DNA of 18,553 nucleotides from JAVBPT01 sp031549455 (GCA_031549455.1 JAVBPT010000069.1:1-18553), one strand, 5' to 3'; counted from the stretch's first letter, positions 1-7,126 are shown. Notes: a model not told the origin generated them from the letters alone. Numbers and translations are program-made.

Positions 1-1566
1 ATTACATTAAGATATGGAAAGAAAGTACTTTTTGAAGAAGTGACCATCAAGTTTACACAAGGGAATTGTTATGGACTAATTGGGGCTAATGGTTCTGGAA
101 AAAGTACATTTCTAAAAATCTTATCTGGGCAAATGGAGGCCAATAAAGGAGAAGTATTTATTGATAAAGGAAAGAGGCTCTCTTTCTTAAAGCAAGATCA
201 TTTCCAATACGACCAGTTTACTGTGTTGGACACAGTTATGCAGGGAGATGAGACCTTATACAAGATTATGAAAGAAAAAGAGGAGATTTATGCGAAACCT
301 GAGTTTACAGATGAGGATGGCGTAAAGGCTTCCAAACTAGAGGAAGAATTTGCTGAGCTAAATGGTTGGATGGCTGAGACAGACGCCGCCACGCTTTTGA
401 ATGATTTGGGAATTGAAGATGTATATCATACAAAGTTAATGAAGGATTTGGATGGGAGTCAGAAAATAAAGGTTCTGCTTGCGCAGGCCTTATTCAGAAC
501 GCCTGATATTCTACTATTGGATGAGCCCACGAACCATTTGGATATTAAGGCAACCAGATGGCTTGAGGAGTTTTTGGTTAATTTTGAGAACACCATCATC
601 GTGGTATCCCATGACCGATATTTTTTGAATAAGGTGTGCACCTACATTGCGGACATTGATTACGGAAAGATCAATCTCTACACAGGAAACTACGATTTTT
701 GGTATGAGTCCAGCCAGCTTGCTCTGAAACAAATGAAGGAAGCCAACAAAAAGAAAGAGGAACGAATTAAAGAACTACAAGAGTTCATCCAGAGATTTAG
801 CGCCAACGCTTCCAAATCGAAACAGGCCACCTCTAGGAAGAAGTCACTTGAGAAAATCGTTTTGGATGAAATTAAGCCTTCAACAAGAAAGTATCCTTAT
901 ATTGATTTTAAGCCCGAAAAGGAGATCGGAAAAGACGTGATCAAGGTCAACCATCTTACCAAGATAATAGACGGAGAAAAAGTGTTAGTTGACCTCTCCT
1001 TTATTATCACCAATCAGGATGAGATTGTGCTTGCCTCTGATAGCGAACTTGTAAAAACAACATTTTTAAAAATCTTGGCTGGGGAAATGGAACCGGATTC
1101 GGGAGAGGTGATCGTTGGGAATACAATCTTAAGATCCTACTTCTCAAAAGACATTGTGAACACATTAGATACAGATGAAAATCTTGTGGAGTGGCTCAGA
1201 AATTATTCGAAGGATCCTGACCAGACATATCTTAGAGGCTTTTTGGGAAGAATGTTATTTTCGGGAGAAGAGGCGTTAAAGAAGATTTCGGTCTTGTCCG
1301 GAGGGGAAAAAGTAAGATGTGCCTTCTCTAAGATGATGTTATCGGGGGCCAATGTGCTTTTCTTTGATGAACCCACCAATCATCTTGATATGGAAAGTAT
1401 CACCTCGCTCAACAATGGAATGAGTAACTTTAAAGGAGTTATCTTGTTTGCTTCAAGAGATCACCAATTAATGCAAACGGTTGCCAATAGAGTATTTGAA
1501 TTTTCAAATGGCAAGCTTGCAGATTATCAAATGACATATGACGAATACTTAGATACAAAAGGATAG
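1..1566 (+). CDS. ABC-F family ATPase, 5' truncated by window edge, with degenerate motifs
   Basis: The frame is open from the first base, and the codons before the GTG at 40 (ITLRYGKKVLFEE) are the normal start of an ABC-F first domain, so the true start lies outside the window. 521 codons are visible. ABC-F proteins are soluble twin-ATPase proteins that act on the ribosome, and the linker between the two domains here is charged and helical as in that family. Domain 1 has an intact Walker A (GANGSGKS, codons 28-35), Walker B (LLLDEPTNHLD) and switch His (VVSHDRYF), but its signature reads LDGSQ instead of LSGGQ (448-462). Domain 2 has LSGGEK and FFDEPTNHLD intact, but its Walker A has lost the glycines (ASDSELVKT, 1033-1059) and its switch His is Arg (SRDH, 1453-1464). 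It most resembles the YbiT-like branch. Family assignment is firm; whether it still hydrolyses ATP normally is doubtful. Confidence 0.93.
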   Translation: MTLRYGKKVLFEEVTIKFTQGNCYGLIGANGSGKSTFLKILSGQMEANKGEVFIDKGKRLSFLKQDHFQYDQFTVLDTVMQGDETLYKIMKEKEEIYAKPEFTDEDGVKASKLEEEFAELNGWMAETDAATLLNDLGIEDVYHTKLMKDLDGSQKIKVLLAQALFRTPDILLLDEPTNHLDIKATRWLEEFLVNFENTIIVVSHDRYFLNKVCTYIADIDYGKINLYTGNYDFWYESSQLALKQMKEANKKKEERIKELQEFIQRFSANASKSKQATSRKKSLEKIVLDEIKPSTRKYPYIDFKPEKEIGKDVIKVNHLTKIIDGEKVLVDLSFIITNQDEIVLASDSELVKTTFLKILAGEMEPDSGEVIVGNTILRSYFSKDIVNTLDTDENLVEWLRNYSKDPDQTYLRGFLGRMLFSGEEALKKISVLSGGEKVRCAFSKMMLSGANVLFFDEPTNHLDMESITSLNNGMSNFKGVILFASRDHQLMQTVANRVFEFSNGKLADYQMTYDEYLDTKG

Positions 1567-1575
1567 GAGAAAAGG

Positions 1576-1935
1576 ATGGATAAGGAAAGAAAAAAAGAAT
1601 TGCGCGAGGAATTTATGAACCTTAAAACCTACATGGGCGTGATTCAAATAAAAAATAACAAAAATGGTAAAGTTTACATTATGACCACTCCTAACTTAAA
1701 AAATCAATGGCTGACGGTTAAAGCCCAGTTAGACATGGGGACACACGCCAATGCAACTTTACAAAAAGAATGGAAAAAAATGGGCGAGGATGTTTTTTCG
1801 TATGAGGTGCTAGAGGAAAAGGAAGTTGAGGAGACAACGGACCGCAAATGGGAGTTAAAGCAGTTAGAAAAGAAATGGCTTGAAAAATTGGAGCCTTACG
1901 ATGAACGAGGTTACCATATAAAAAAAACACTCTAA
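1576..1935 (+). CDS. small GIY-YIG-fold protein
   Basis: 119 residues. It starts 9 nt after the ABC-F stop behind a GGAGAAAAGG ribosome site, so the two are probably co-transcribed. After a charged N-terminal helix, residues 21-35 (GVIQI, then KVYI) occupy the places of the GIY and YIG strands of the GIY-YIG nuclease fold. They are followed by a Trp- and Lys-rich helical part with YEVLEEKE near 76-83 and a C-terminal helix with KKWLEKLEPY. Small stand-alone proteins of this pattern are common in clostridia and bacilli and are annotated as GIY-YIG nuclease family. The usual catalytic Tyr and Arg pattern is not clear: GVI replaces GIY, and the helix after the second strand offers Lys rather than Arg. 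It may therefore be a nucleic-acid-binding relative rather than an active nuclease. Its stop codon lies inside the loop of the terminator at 1922-1955. Confidence 0.75.
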   Translation: MDKERKKELREEFMNLKTYMGVIQIKNNKNGKVYIMTTPNLKNQWLTVKAQLDMGTHANATLQKEWKKMGEDVFSYEVLEEKEVEETTDRKWELKQLEKKWLEKLEPYDERGYHIKKTL

Positions 1936-1955
1936 TATCGAACGGAGTGTTTTTT
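1922..1955 (+). terminator. Rho-independent terminator overlapping the GIY-YIG gene end
   Basis: Perfect 11-bp stem, AAAAAACACTC (1922-1932) with GAGTGTTTTTT (1945-1955), and a 12-nt loop that contains the TAA stop codon (1933-1935). It ends the ABC-F/GIY-YIG transcript. Confidence 0.8.
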
Positions 1956-1969
1956 GAGTACAATTAGTA

Positions 1970-1997
1970 TTGACATTATTTTTTATTCCTATAAACT
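1970..1997 (+). promoter_or_regulatory. candidate sigma-A promoter for the chemotaxis receptor gene
   Basis: A perfect -35 TTGACA (1970-1975), a 16-nt spacer and a weaker -10 TAAACT (1992-1997). An alternative TATAAA at 1990-1995 would leave only 14 nt. It sits between the upstream terminator and the gene, and argues against a TTG start at 1954, which would lie upstream of the transcript start. Confidence 0.45.
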
Positions 1998-2015
1998 AGA
2001 AACTAGTAATTTAAT

Positions 2016-2019
2016 GAGG
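2016..2019 (+). promoter_or_regulatory. ribosome binding site deciding the chemotaxis receptor start
   Basis: GAGG, 6 nt before the ATG at 2026. The in-frame ATG at 2014 and the TTG at 1954 have no comparable site. Confidence 0.6.
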
Positions 2020-2025
2020 TTGGGA

Positions 2026-3834
2026 ATGAAAACAAATAGTTTGAAGTTTAGAATGACGTTAGCCGTAACTGCTATTTTACTTGTGTCGTTTTCTATTATT
2101 TTATTAGTGATTAACACACGATTTAGCAAATTTGGCGATGAAGTAATGTTGCAGAGAGTAGAAACGGCAATTAATGGTTTGAATATTCAGGTGGAGCACG
2201 CTCAAAAGATTTCAAAATCCGCGGCGTCGGGGCTCTCTCAAAATCCAGACATTATAAGATATGTGTCGGAGAACAATAGAGAAGGTTTAATGACTGTCAT
2301 TCAGGAAATAGATGTAAATTATGAAGCAGACTTTTATACCATATTAAATGAAAAGGGAGAAGTGATTTTAAGACCGCATGATCCAAATAAATTTGGTGAT
2401 TCACTTGCGGACCAAGATAATATACGGGAAGCACTAAACGGAAGAGTAACAACCCATATCGAGGCGGGAAGTTCAATTAAAATATCGGCTCGTACCGGGG
2501 CGCCAATTTATCAAAATGGCCGGCTCATTGGTGTGGTATCGGTTGGCATTCGATTTGATACATTCGACTTTGTGGATAAGATCAAAGAACTTTATAATGT
2601 TGAATCAACCATTTTTTTGGGGGATGAGAGAATTTCCACCACCATTATGAACAATGGCGAGAGGGTAATTGGCACAAAACTTGACCCTACAATTGCGGAG
2701 ATTGTGTTGCAAGAGAAGAAGGATTACCGTGGCGAGGCCACTATTCTGGGAATAAAATACGTGACCTATTATGAACCAATTTTAAATTCAAATGAAGAAG
2801 GCATCGGATTGTATTTTATTGGGGTTCCAAAGTCAGAGATTGAGGTTGAGAAGAGCGCATTTCTTATTGCGGGAGTCCTTGTTGCAATTTTATCTGTTAT
2901 TGGCAGTATTATGGTAATCTATATTATCATCTATTGTAATTTAAAACCAATTGATAAGGTAATGATTGCAGCTGAGCGAATTGTTCGTGGTGATTTAAAT
3001 GTAGAGCTGCCAAAGAAAACGGTAGTCGAAATAGAAGGATTTGTAAAGGCTTTTCAAAGTATTGTGGATAATGTGAAGGAGCAAGTGAGCGTTTCTGAAC
3101 GTATTGCGAGTGGGGACTTATCGCTTGATGTTCATGTTCGATCGGATGAAGATCTCATGGGCCTTAGCCTAGAAAAAATTGTTGATAACAATAATGTGCT
3201 ATTGCAAAACATTGTATCAACCAGTAATGAAGTTAACAATGTAGCCAACAAAGTGACCGGAAATAGTAAACTTCTTGCGGATGGTACATATGAACAAGAA
3301 ACAGCCATTAAACAGATTTTAAATAGTTTAAAAGATATCTTACAAAAGACAGAAAGTACTGAGAGCCATGCCACTACGTTATCAAGTGTGATGGGCGGAG
3401 GCGGTGCCAAAATGGGGGATACATCGGAAGGAAACACGGTTGTTAAAGTGGTAAAAGTGATCGATTCAATTGCTTTTCAAACCAATATTCTTGCACTGAA
3501 TGCGGCCGTAGAGGCGGCAAGAGCGGGAGACGCGGGCAAGGGATTTGCTGTGGTGGCAGAAGAGGTAAGGACGCTTGCAATCAAGAGTGCAGATGCTGCT
3601 AAAAAGACTGAAGAAATGATTTTAAAGGCAGTAGAAATGGTTGAGGAAATGGCAAAATCGTGTAATGATCAAACCATCTCGATTAAGGAGTTCAAAGATG
3701 GAATCAACCGTATTTCTGAGATTGTGGAATCCAACCTTCAGATTGCGACAGAGTCGGACAATACAAGTGCTGAACTTGTAAGGTACGTTGAAGAACTACA
3801 AAATATGGTGAGTAAATTTAAATTAAAAGGATAG
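2026..3834 (+). CDS. methyl-accepting chemotaxis protein (Cache-HAMP-MCP)
   Basis: 602 residues from the ATG at 2026, chosen for its GAGG site and the promoter just upstream. Order: short cytoplasmic N-terminus, TM1 (about 11-30), extracellular Cache-type ligand-binding region (about 36-272, with ADFYTILNEKGEVI and RTGAPIYQNGRLIGVVSVGI), TM2 (about 278-304), HAMP (305-357) with a second HAMP-like stretch (ASGDLSLDVHVRSDEDL, about 361-377), then the signalling domain (about 400-602). The hairpin tip is canonical (SIAFQTNILALNAAVEAARA, then GDAGKGFAVVAEEVR, 481-515), which is where CheA and CheW bind. It is therefore a membrane chemoreceptor for an unknown ligand. The helices either side of the tip look shortened and the first contains GGGG (457-460), so signalling may be altered. 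It has its own promoter and terminator and no che genes nearby. Confidence 0.93.
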   Translation: MKTNSLKFRMTLAVTAILLVSFSIILLVINTRFSKFGDEVMLQRVETAINGLNIQVEHAQKISKSAASGLSQNPDIIRYVSENNREGLMTVIQEIDVNYEADFYTILNEKGEVILRPHDPNKFGDSLADQDNIREALNGRVTTHIEAGSSIKISARTGAPIYQNGRLIGVVSVGIRFDTFDFVDKIKELYNVESTIFLGDERISTTIMNNGERVIGTKLDPTIAEIVLQEKKDYRGEATILGIKYVTYYEPILNSNEEGIGLYFIGVPKSEIEVEKSAFLIAGVLVAILSVIGSIMVIYIIIYCNLKPIDKVMIAAERIVRGDLNVELPKKTVVEIEGFVKAFQSIVDNVKEQVSVSERIASGDLSLDVHVRSDEDLMGLSLEKIVDNNNVLLQNIVSTSNEVNNVANKVTGNSKLLADGTYEQETAIKQILNSLKDILQKTESTESHATTLSSVMGGGGAKMGDTSEGNTVVKVVKVIDSIAFQTNILALNAAVEAARAGDAGKGFAVVAEEVRTLAIKSADAAKKTEEMILKAVEMVEEMAKSCNDQTISIKEFKDGINRISEIVESNLQIATESDNTSAELVRYVEELQNMVSKFKLKG

Positions 3835-3840
3835 AAGTCA

Positions 3841-3873
3841 ATCAAAAAAGGTCCCGTAGGGATCTTTTTTGAT
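3841..3873. terminator. bidirectional Rho-independent terminator
   Basis: A 15-bp stem with one G-U pair: ATCAAAAAAGGTCCC (3841-3855), loop GTA, GGGATCTTTTTTGAT (3859-3873). It begins 6 nt after the chemotaxis receptor stop. Because the stem carries an A-run on one arm and a T-run on the other it can also end transcription arriving from the minus-strand DUF11 gene, which has no clear hairpin of its own. Confidence 0.85.
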
Positions 3874-4036
3874 TTAAAAATAACATTTGCAGATAAAACA
3901 ATAGCAACAGCCACGGTGGGAACAATTACATTTGCCCCTCTTTTTAAATGCATTAAAAACAACAGACACGTTACTGTAGAAAAAATTTTTAAAACTTATC
4001 GCTATTGCTTGATTATAAATAAAACGCCAATGAGTA
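3874..4036. other. intergenic gap between convergent genes
   Basis: No RNA gene, repeat or credible gene start is visible. The frame of the chemotaxis receptor stays open after its TAG through this gap until TAA at 4060-4062, about 75 codons, but there is no ribosome site or plausible start. It may be a gene remnant or chance. Confidence 0.4.
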
Positions 4037-4420
4037 CTAATTTTTTTGCAGTTGAAATGTAATAATAGCAGTTTCTCCTGCTTCTAAATCTGGCGTATTT
4101 GTAATAGTCAATAAATCATCTACAAGTGTATAAATGCCATCTTCGCCATTTACCTTCACACTACCATCAACTAAAGAAGTATTAACGATATCCAATATAT
4201 CTGTTATTACAATTCCTGTATAAGCACTTTCGGCATTATTTGTTACAGTAATGGTATATTGTAAGAAGGTATCATCTGCCCATACTTGTTTGTCTGCTGT
4301 TTTTACAATGGTTAATCCGCTAATGATCTGTGTAACTACAGCATCAGAAGTAAGAGTGGTAGGAAGAAGATCGTAAACCCCTGCTGCTTTTGCAATATTA
4401 CTTAGTGTAATTGCTGCCAT
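4037..4420 (-). CDS. DUF11-type single-domain protein, no signal peptide
   Basis: 127 residues. ATG at 4420 follows a strong AAAGGGGG ribosome site (4428-4435) at 7 nt. Residues about 35-127 match the DUF11 (conserved repeat domain) pattern: GLTIVKTADKQVWA, then YTITVTNNAESAYTGIVITD, VDGSVKVNGEDG, and a closing LEAGETAIITFQLQKN. This is an Ig-like beta-sandwich usually found in tandem in bacterial surface proteins. Here there is one copy, the N-terminus (MAAITLSNIAKAAGVY) is not a signal peptide, and no wall anchor is present, so classical secretion is not supported. DUF11 domains without export signals are known to me from the Clostridium taeniosporum spore appendage proteins P29a and P29b (recalled, not checked). 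With the divergent WxL-like gene and the CATAnnnTA element upstream, release from the mother cell onto the spore is a reasonable guess. The domain call is good; the role is inferred. Confidence 0.8.
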   Translation of the reverse strand: MAAITLSNIAKAAGVYDLLPTTLTSDAVVTQIISGLTIVKTADKQVWADDTFLQYTITVTNNAESAYTGIVITDILDIVNTSLVDGSVKVNGEDGIYTLVDDLLTITNTPDLEAGETAIITFQLQKN

Positions 4421-4455
4421 AATTTAGCCCCCTTTCATTTGAACATTTTGTACTT

Positions 4456-4481
4456 TATAATATGTGGTCAAGCATAAATGT
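4456..4481 (-). promoter_or_regulatory. candidate sigma-K-like promoter of the DUF11 gene
   Basis: On the minus strand CATATTATA (4464 to 4456) matches the CATAnnnTA form of the late mother-cell -10 element. An AC dinucleotide (4481-4480) lies 15 nt upstream, against the expected 16-17. The predicted start would leave a leader of about 30 nt before the ATG. The match is short and the DNA is AT-rich, so chance is possible. Confidence 0.35.
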
Positions 4482-4503
4482 TGACAGTTTTGCTTTCACT
4501 TTC

Positions 4504-4536
4504 ACAACTTGTCAGTTTGTACATAAACTATATTAT
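4504..4536 (+). promoter_or_regulatory. candidate promoter of the WxL-like gene (sigma-K-like or sigma-A)
   Basis: AC (4504-4505), 16 nt, then CATAAACTA (4522-4530) fits the AC-N16/17-CATAnnnTA sigma-K pattern. Overlapping it, TTGTCA (4509-4514) and TATTAT (4531-4536) with a 16-nt spacer could be a sigma-A promoter. Either one lies downstream of the ATG at 4462, which supports translation from 4567. Confidence 0.4.
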
Positions 4537-4550
4537 TTCAAATCTATCAG

Positions 4551-4556
4551 AAAGGA
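4551..4556 (+). promoter_or_regulatory. ribosome binding site deciding the WxL-like protein start
   Basis: AAAGGA, 10 nt before the ATG at 4567. The in-frame ATG at 4462 has no such site and lies upstream of both promoter candidates. Confidence 0.55.
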
Positions 4557-4566
4557 ACTTTACATT

Positions 4567-6465
4567 ATGACAGTCCTAGATGACACAACCGTGGTGGTTT
4601 ATAGTCCGAATGATCTGGCAAGTGCTCTACAAAGTAATAATGGGGTGACCATGATCTATTTGGGTAGTAATATCCAACTAGTGAATGGCATCGCCATTTT
4701 GGCGTCCAAAAATACGATTACAATTGATGGGCTTTATCCTCTGGATGAGACGGGAATGATACATACCTTGACCGATATATCAAGCACAAATGAAGCGGAC
4801 ACCATTTATATTAATAGTGCAAGCACACTTCAGTTAACCATACAAAACTTAAATATGGTGGGGAAAAATTATTATGGGACGTTTCATATCTATGAAGCCA
4901 CTAACACAACGGGTGTTATACTTACGTATAAAAATGTTACCTACACTGGTCCGCAAATGACGCATCACGGAGGAGGACTTGTGCGCTACCTTGATTGCAC
5001 AATTACGATTTGGCAAGATTATTCTTCTGCGCAGGAGGTGGCGGAACTCTACCAATTGGAAATAGGGGGGGACACCGTTATTACGCATAACTCAACCAGT
5101 AATGCAATTTTCTGGTTTAGGGGATATGAGAATACCCCTTATTTTAGGATTCTTCCGGGTGCTAACGTACAGATCAACTCGACTAATTATGGAATTTACA
5201 CCTCCAGTAATCCGGTCGAGATTACAGTTCACCCCAATGCACGTCTTCTAATTAATACAGCTAATGGGATGTTTGGTGGTAGCTCTCATCAAGCCTCTTC
5301 CGTTCTGATTGATCGGGGCGCAAACTTCACGCTAACACATAACACCAATTATTGGGGTAATGCAACATTCTATTGCAAGGGAGCCTTTACTGTAAGCGAG
5401 GATGCTACTGTATATATGAAGGCAGACTATTCCGGTGCAGGTGCGCTCATTAACTTTACTTCTTCTGGTTCGGGTTTAACCTTTAGGAAACCCAGAAGTG
5501 TTGTATTATACAATAGGACCGGAGCACTGTTTGCTTTTTCAAGCCTTACACCGTTTTCGATCATAAGCGCTCAGCTGAACAACTGGATTGTGGCCACCTT
5601 ATTTCCTGGAGCAGGAACACTTTTGGACGTTCCGCTTTACACATGGAGAAAACCGGATGATACGGATTTAGAGGTTACAGCCAATGTTTCGGGACAGCAA
5701 ACCACCATCCTATCAAGTAACTTCACAGCGAATGAACTCTTAAACCTTCCGAGTCTTGCTCTTCTCCAGCTACATCTTATTCACGTCTTATCTATGGGAA
5801 GGCTTTCACTACAGGTGGATCCCATTGCAGATGACTATTCACCGATTAGTGGAGTAACAGAAAAAGGAGCAGCCATTGCAATCAGTTTGTCACTCTATAC
5901 AGCGGGTGGAGCAGCAGATAATGACGGACGTTTTTCAAGCGCCATTCCGATGATTATACCAGTTGGAACCATTGTCACAATTACCACCAACACACCGTTT
6001 CTTTATACAACAAAAATTGTGTTAAGCGTGGAGGCAGGCGAAATTTATCTTGCATCTGCACCAGAAGAGGTTGCATTTACAACGAAGGCGGTCTCAATCG
6101 ACCCACTTATTCTGGGAAGAGTTCTTCCGGACTGGTTTTTATCTGTATATGATGGACGTGCGCGAAACGAGAAATGGTATCTTTATGCAACTGTTGATAA
6201 ACCGCTTACAACAGAAGATGGGCTTCATAGCCTTTTAGATGCTATCTGTTATGTAGATCAAGAAAAAACAATTTATTCTCTTAGCCCTATGCCGACCCTT
6301 GTGTATGTTGGGGAAGGGAATGGTGGTTCCCCTAAAAACACAGAGGTTTCGTGGAAAGCGGACAGGGGAATTTTACTGCAGGTGACAGGAGAACCATTTG
6401 AGAGTAATGCAACCTATTCCACGGTTGTGACCTGGCTGTTAAGCAAAGAGCTTATAATAGTTTAA
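4567..6465 (+). CDS. pectate-lyase-like / WxL-like beta-rich surface protein without signal peptide
   Basis: 632 residues from the ATG at 4567. The N-terminus (MTVLDDTTVVVYSPNDLASA) is polar and is not a signal peptide. Residues about 10-370 are Thr-, Asn- and Ser-rich beta strands (repeated patterns such as NTITIDGLYPL, TIQNLNMVGKNYYG and GGDTVITHNST) like the pectate-lyase-like adhesive right-handed beta-helix. The C-terminal 120 residues resemble a WxL domain: DWFLSVYDGR (W523), NEKWYLYATV (W537) and YSTVVTWLLSKEL (W623) give three W-x-L tripeptides at the expected spacing. WxL domains attach proteins to peptidoglycan in Lactobacillales and relatives, where they are secreted; a clostridial version without an export signal is unusual. 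I see no catalytic motif, so adhesion or structure is likelier than enzyme activity. It is divergent from the DUF11 gene, and its last 14 nt overlap the ytaF end. The fold call is moderate; the function is inferred. Confidence 0.78.
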   Translation: MTVLDDTTVVVYSPNDLASALQSNNGVTMIYLGSNIQLVNGIAILASKNTITIDGLYPLDETGMIHTLTDISSTNEADTIYINSASTLQLTIQNLNMVGKNYYGTFHIYEATNTTGVILTYKNVTYTGPQMTHHGGGLVRYLDCTITIWQDYSSAQEVAELYQLEIGGDTVITHNSTSNAIFWFRGYENTPYFRILPGANVQINSTNYGIYTSSNPVEITVHPNARLLINTANGMFGGSSHQASSVLIDRGANFTLTHNTNYWGNATFYCKGAFTVSEDATVYMKADYSGAGALINFTSSGSGLTFRKPRSVVLYNRTGALFAFSSLTPFSIISAQLNNWIVATLFPGAGTLLDVPLYTWRKPDDTDLEVTANVSGQQTTILSSNFTANELLNLPSLALLQLHLIHVLSMGRLSLQVDPIADDYSPISGVTEKGAAIAISLSLYTAGGAADNDGRFSSAIPMIIPVGTIVTITTNTPFLYTTKIVLSVEAGEIYLASAPEEVAFTTKAVSIDPLILGRVLPDWFLSVYDGRARNEKWYLYATVDKPLTTEDGLHSLLDAICYVDQEKTIYSLSPMPTLVYVGEGNGGSPKNTEVSWKADRGILLQVTGEPFESNATYSTVVTWLLSKELIIV

Positions 6466-7096
6466 AGAAGGCCAAAATGATTAGAAAAAGTCCACTAATC
6501 CAAGATAGATCAAAGGATATTTTGTTGGCTACCTGATTACCGAAGAAACATCCCAGGACAATGGCTATGGCATTCGAAAGCAGGGAAAACAAGATAACAA
6601 GAAGGACATTGACATTTCCAAGGGCAGCCCCAAAACCAACCGCGAGGCCGTCTAGGGAAAGGGCAATGGCGAGCGAGGTGGCTTCAAGAGATGAGATGGT
6701 TCTTGAAGCATCGATGTCCGCTTCTTCGGGGTTGGCATATAGTTTTAATATAAATTTAAAATTAAACATAGAAAACCGGACCTCTTTATGGATATGGGTA
6801 TATTTGCGGATAAGTGATTTGGTGATGCTATCCAAAAGCTTGGTGATTCCCAGTATAAATAAGATGATAAAACAAGTGAAAAGGGTGAAGGATGGGGGAA
6901 GGAAAGATCGGATGAGCGCGCCAACTAAAAGGGATACACCGAGTATCAAGCAGCAAATTGTGTTAATGATGTGCACAGAGAGGATGGGTATTTTAATCTT
7001 GTTGCTTCCATATGCAAAACCGGCGACAAAGGCGTCTGTAGACAGGGAAAGGGCAAGAAGTAGAGCTTCTATCGCAGCGAGAAATGAAAATGACAT
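6452..7096 (-). CDS. ytaF: sporulation membrane protein YtaF (MntP-like family)
   Basis: 214 residues. The ATG at 7096 follows AAGGAG. It is strongly hydrophobic with about six membrane segments in two inverted halves, each opening with the family signature: LSLSTDAFVAGFAYG near 16-30 and ALSLDGLAVGFGAALG in the second half. The membrane Asp residues are shared with the MntP manganese exporters (DUF204), to which YtaF is related. Between the halves lies a soluble stretch (FNFKFILKLYANPEEADID followed by SRTISSLEA), and the ISSLEA tail just before the second half is typical of YtaF. The YtaF family is found in endospore formers and is annotated as a sporulation membrane protein; its substrate is not established. 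It is transcribed divergently from the SLH gene and ends 14 nt inside the oppositely transcribed WxL-like gene, with no terminator between them. Confidence 0.9.
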   Translation of the reverse strand: MSFSFLAAIEALLLALSLSTDAFVAGFAYGSNKIKIPILSVHIINTICCLILGVSLLVGALIRSFLPPSFTLFTCFIILFILGITKLLDSITKSLIRKYTHIHKEVRFSMFNFKFILKLYANPEEADIDASRTISSLEATSLAIALSLDGLAVGFGAALGNVNVLLVILFSLLSNAIAIVLGCFFGNQVANKISFDLSWISGLFLIILAFFKLL

Positions 7097-7126
7097 AATA
7101 ATCTCCTTAAAAAATCACTCATATTC

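Noticed and set aside
1954..2025. TTG-initiated N-terminal extension of the chemoreceptor
   Set aside because: The TTG sits in the tail of the previous terminator and upstream of the likely promoter, and has no ribosome site; the ATG at 2026 has GAGG.
3738..3962. 74-codon minus-strand frame over the end of the chemoreceptor gene
   Set aside because: It crosses the bidirectional terminator, has no ribosome site, and lies against a well-supported gene.
4515..4528. Inverted-looking GTTTGTACATAAAC in the divergent promoter region, a possible operator
   Set aside because: The two halves do not match as a true palindrome, so no operator is claimed.
4462..4566. 35-residue extension of the WxL-like protein, which might have supplied a signal peptide
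   Set aside because: It lies upstream of both promoter candidates, lacks a ribosome site, and has charged and polar residues without a normal basic-hydrophobic-cleavage pattern.
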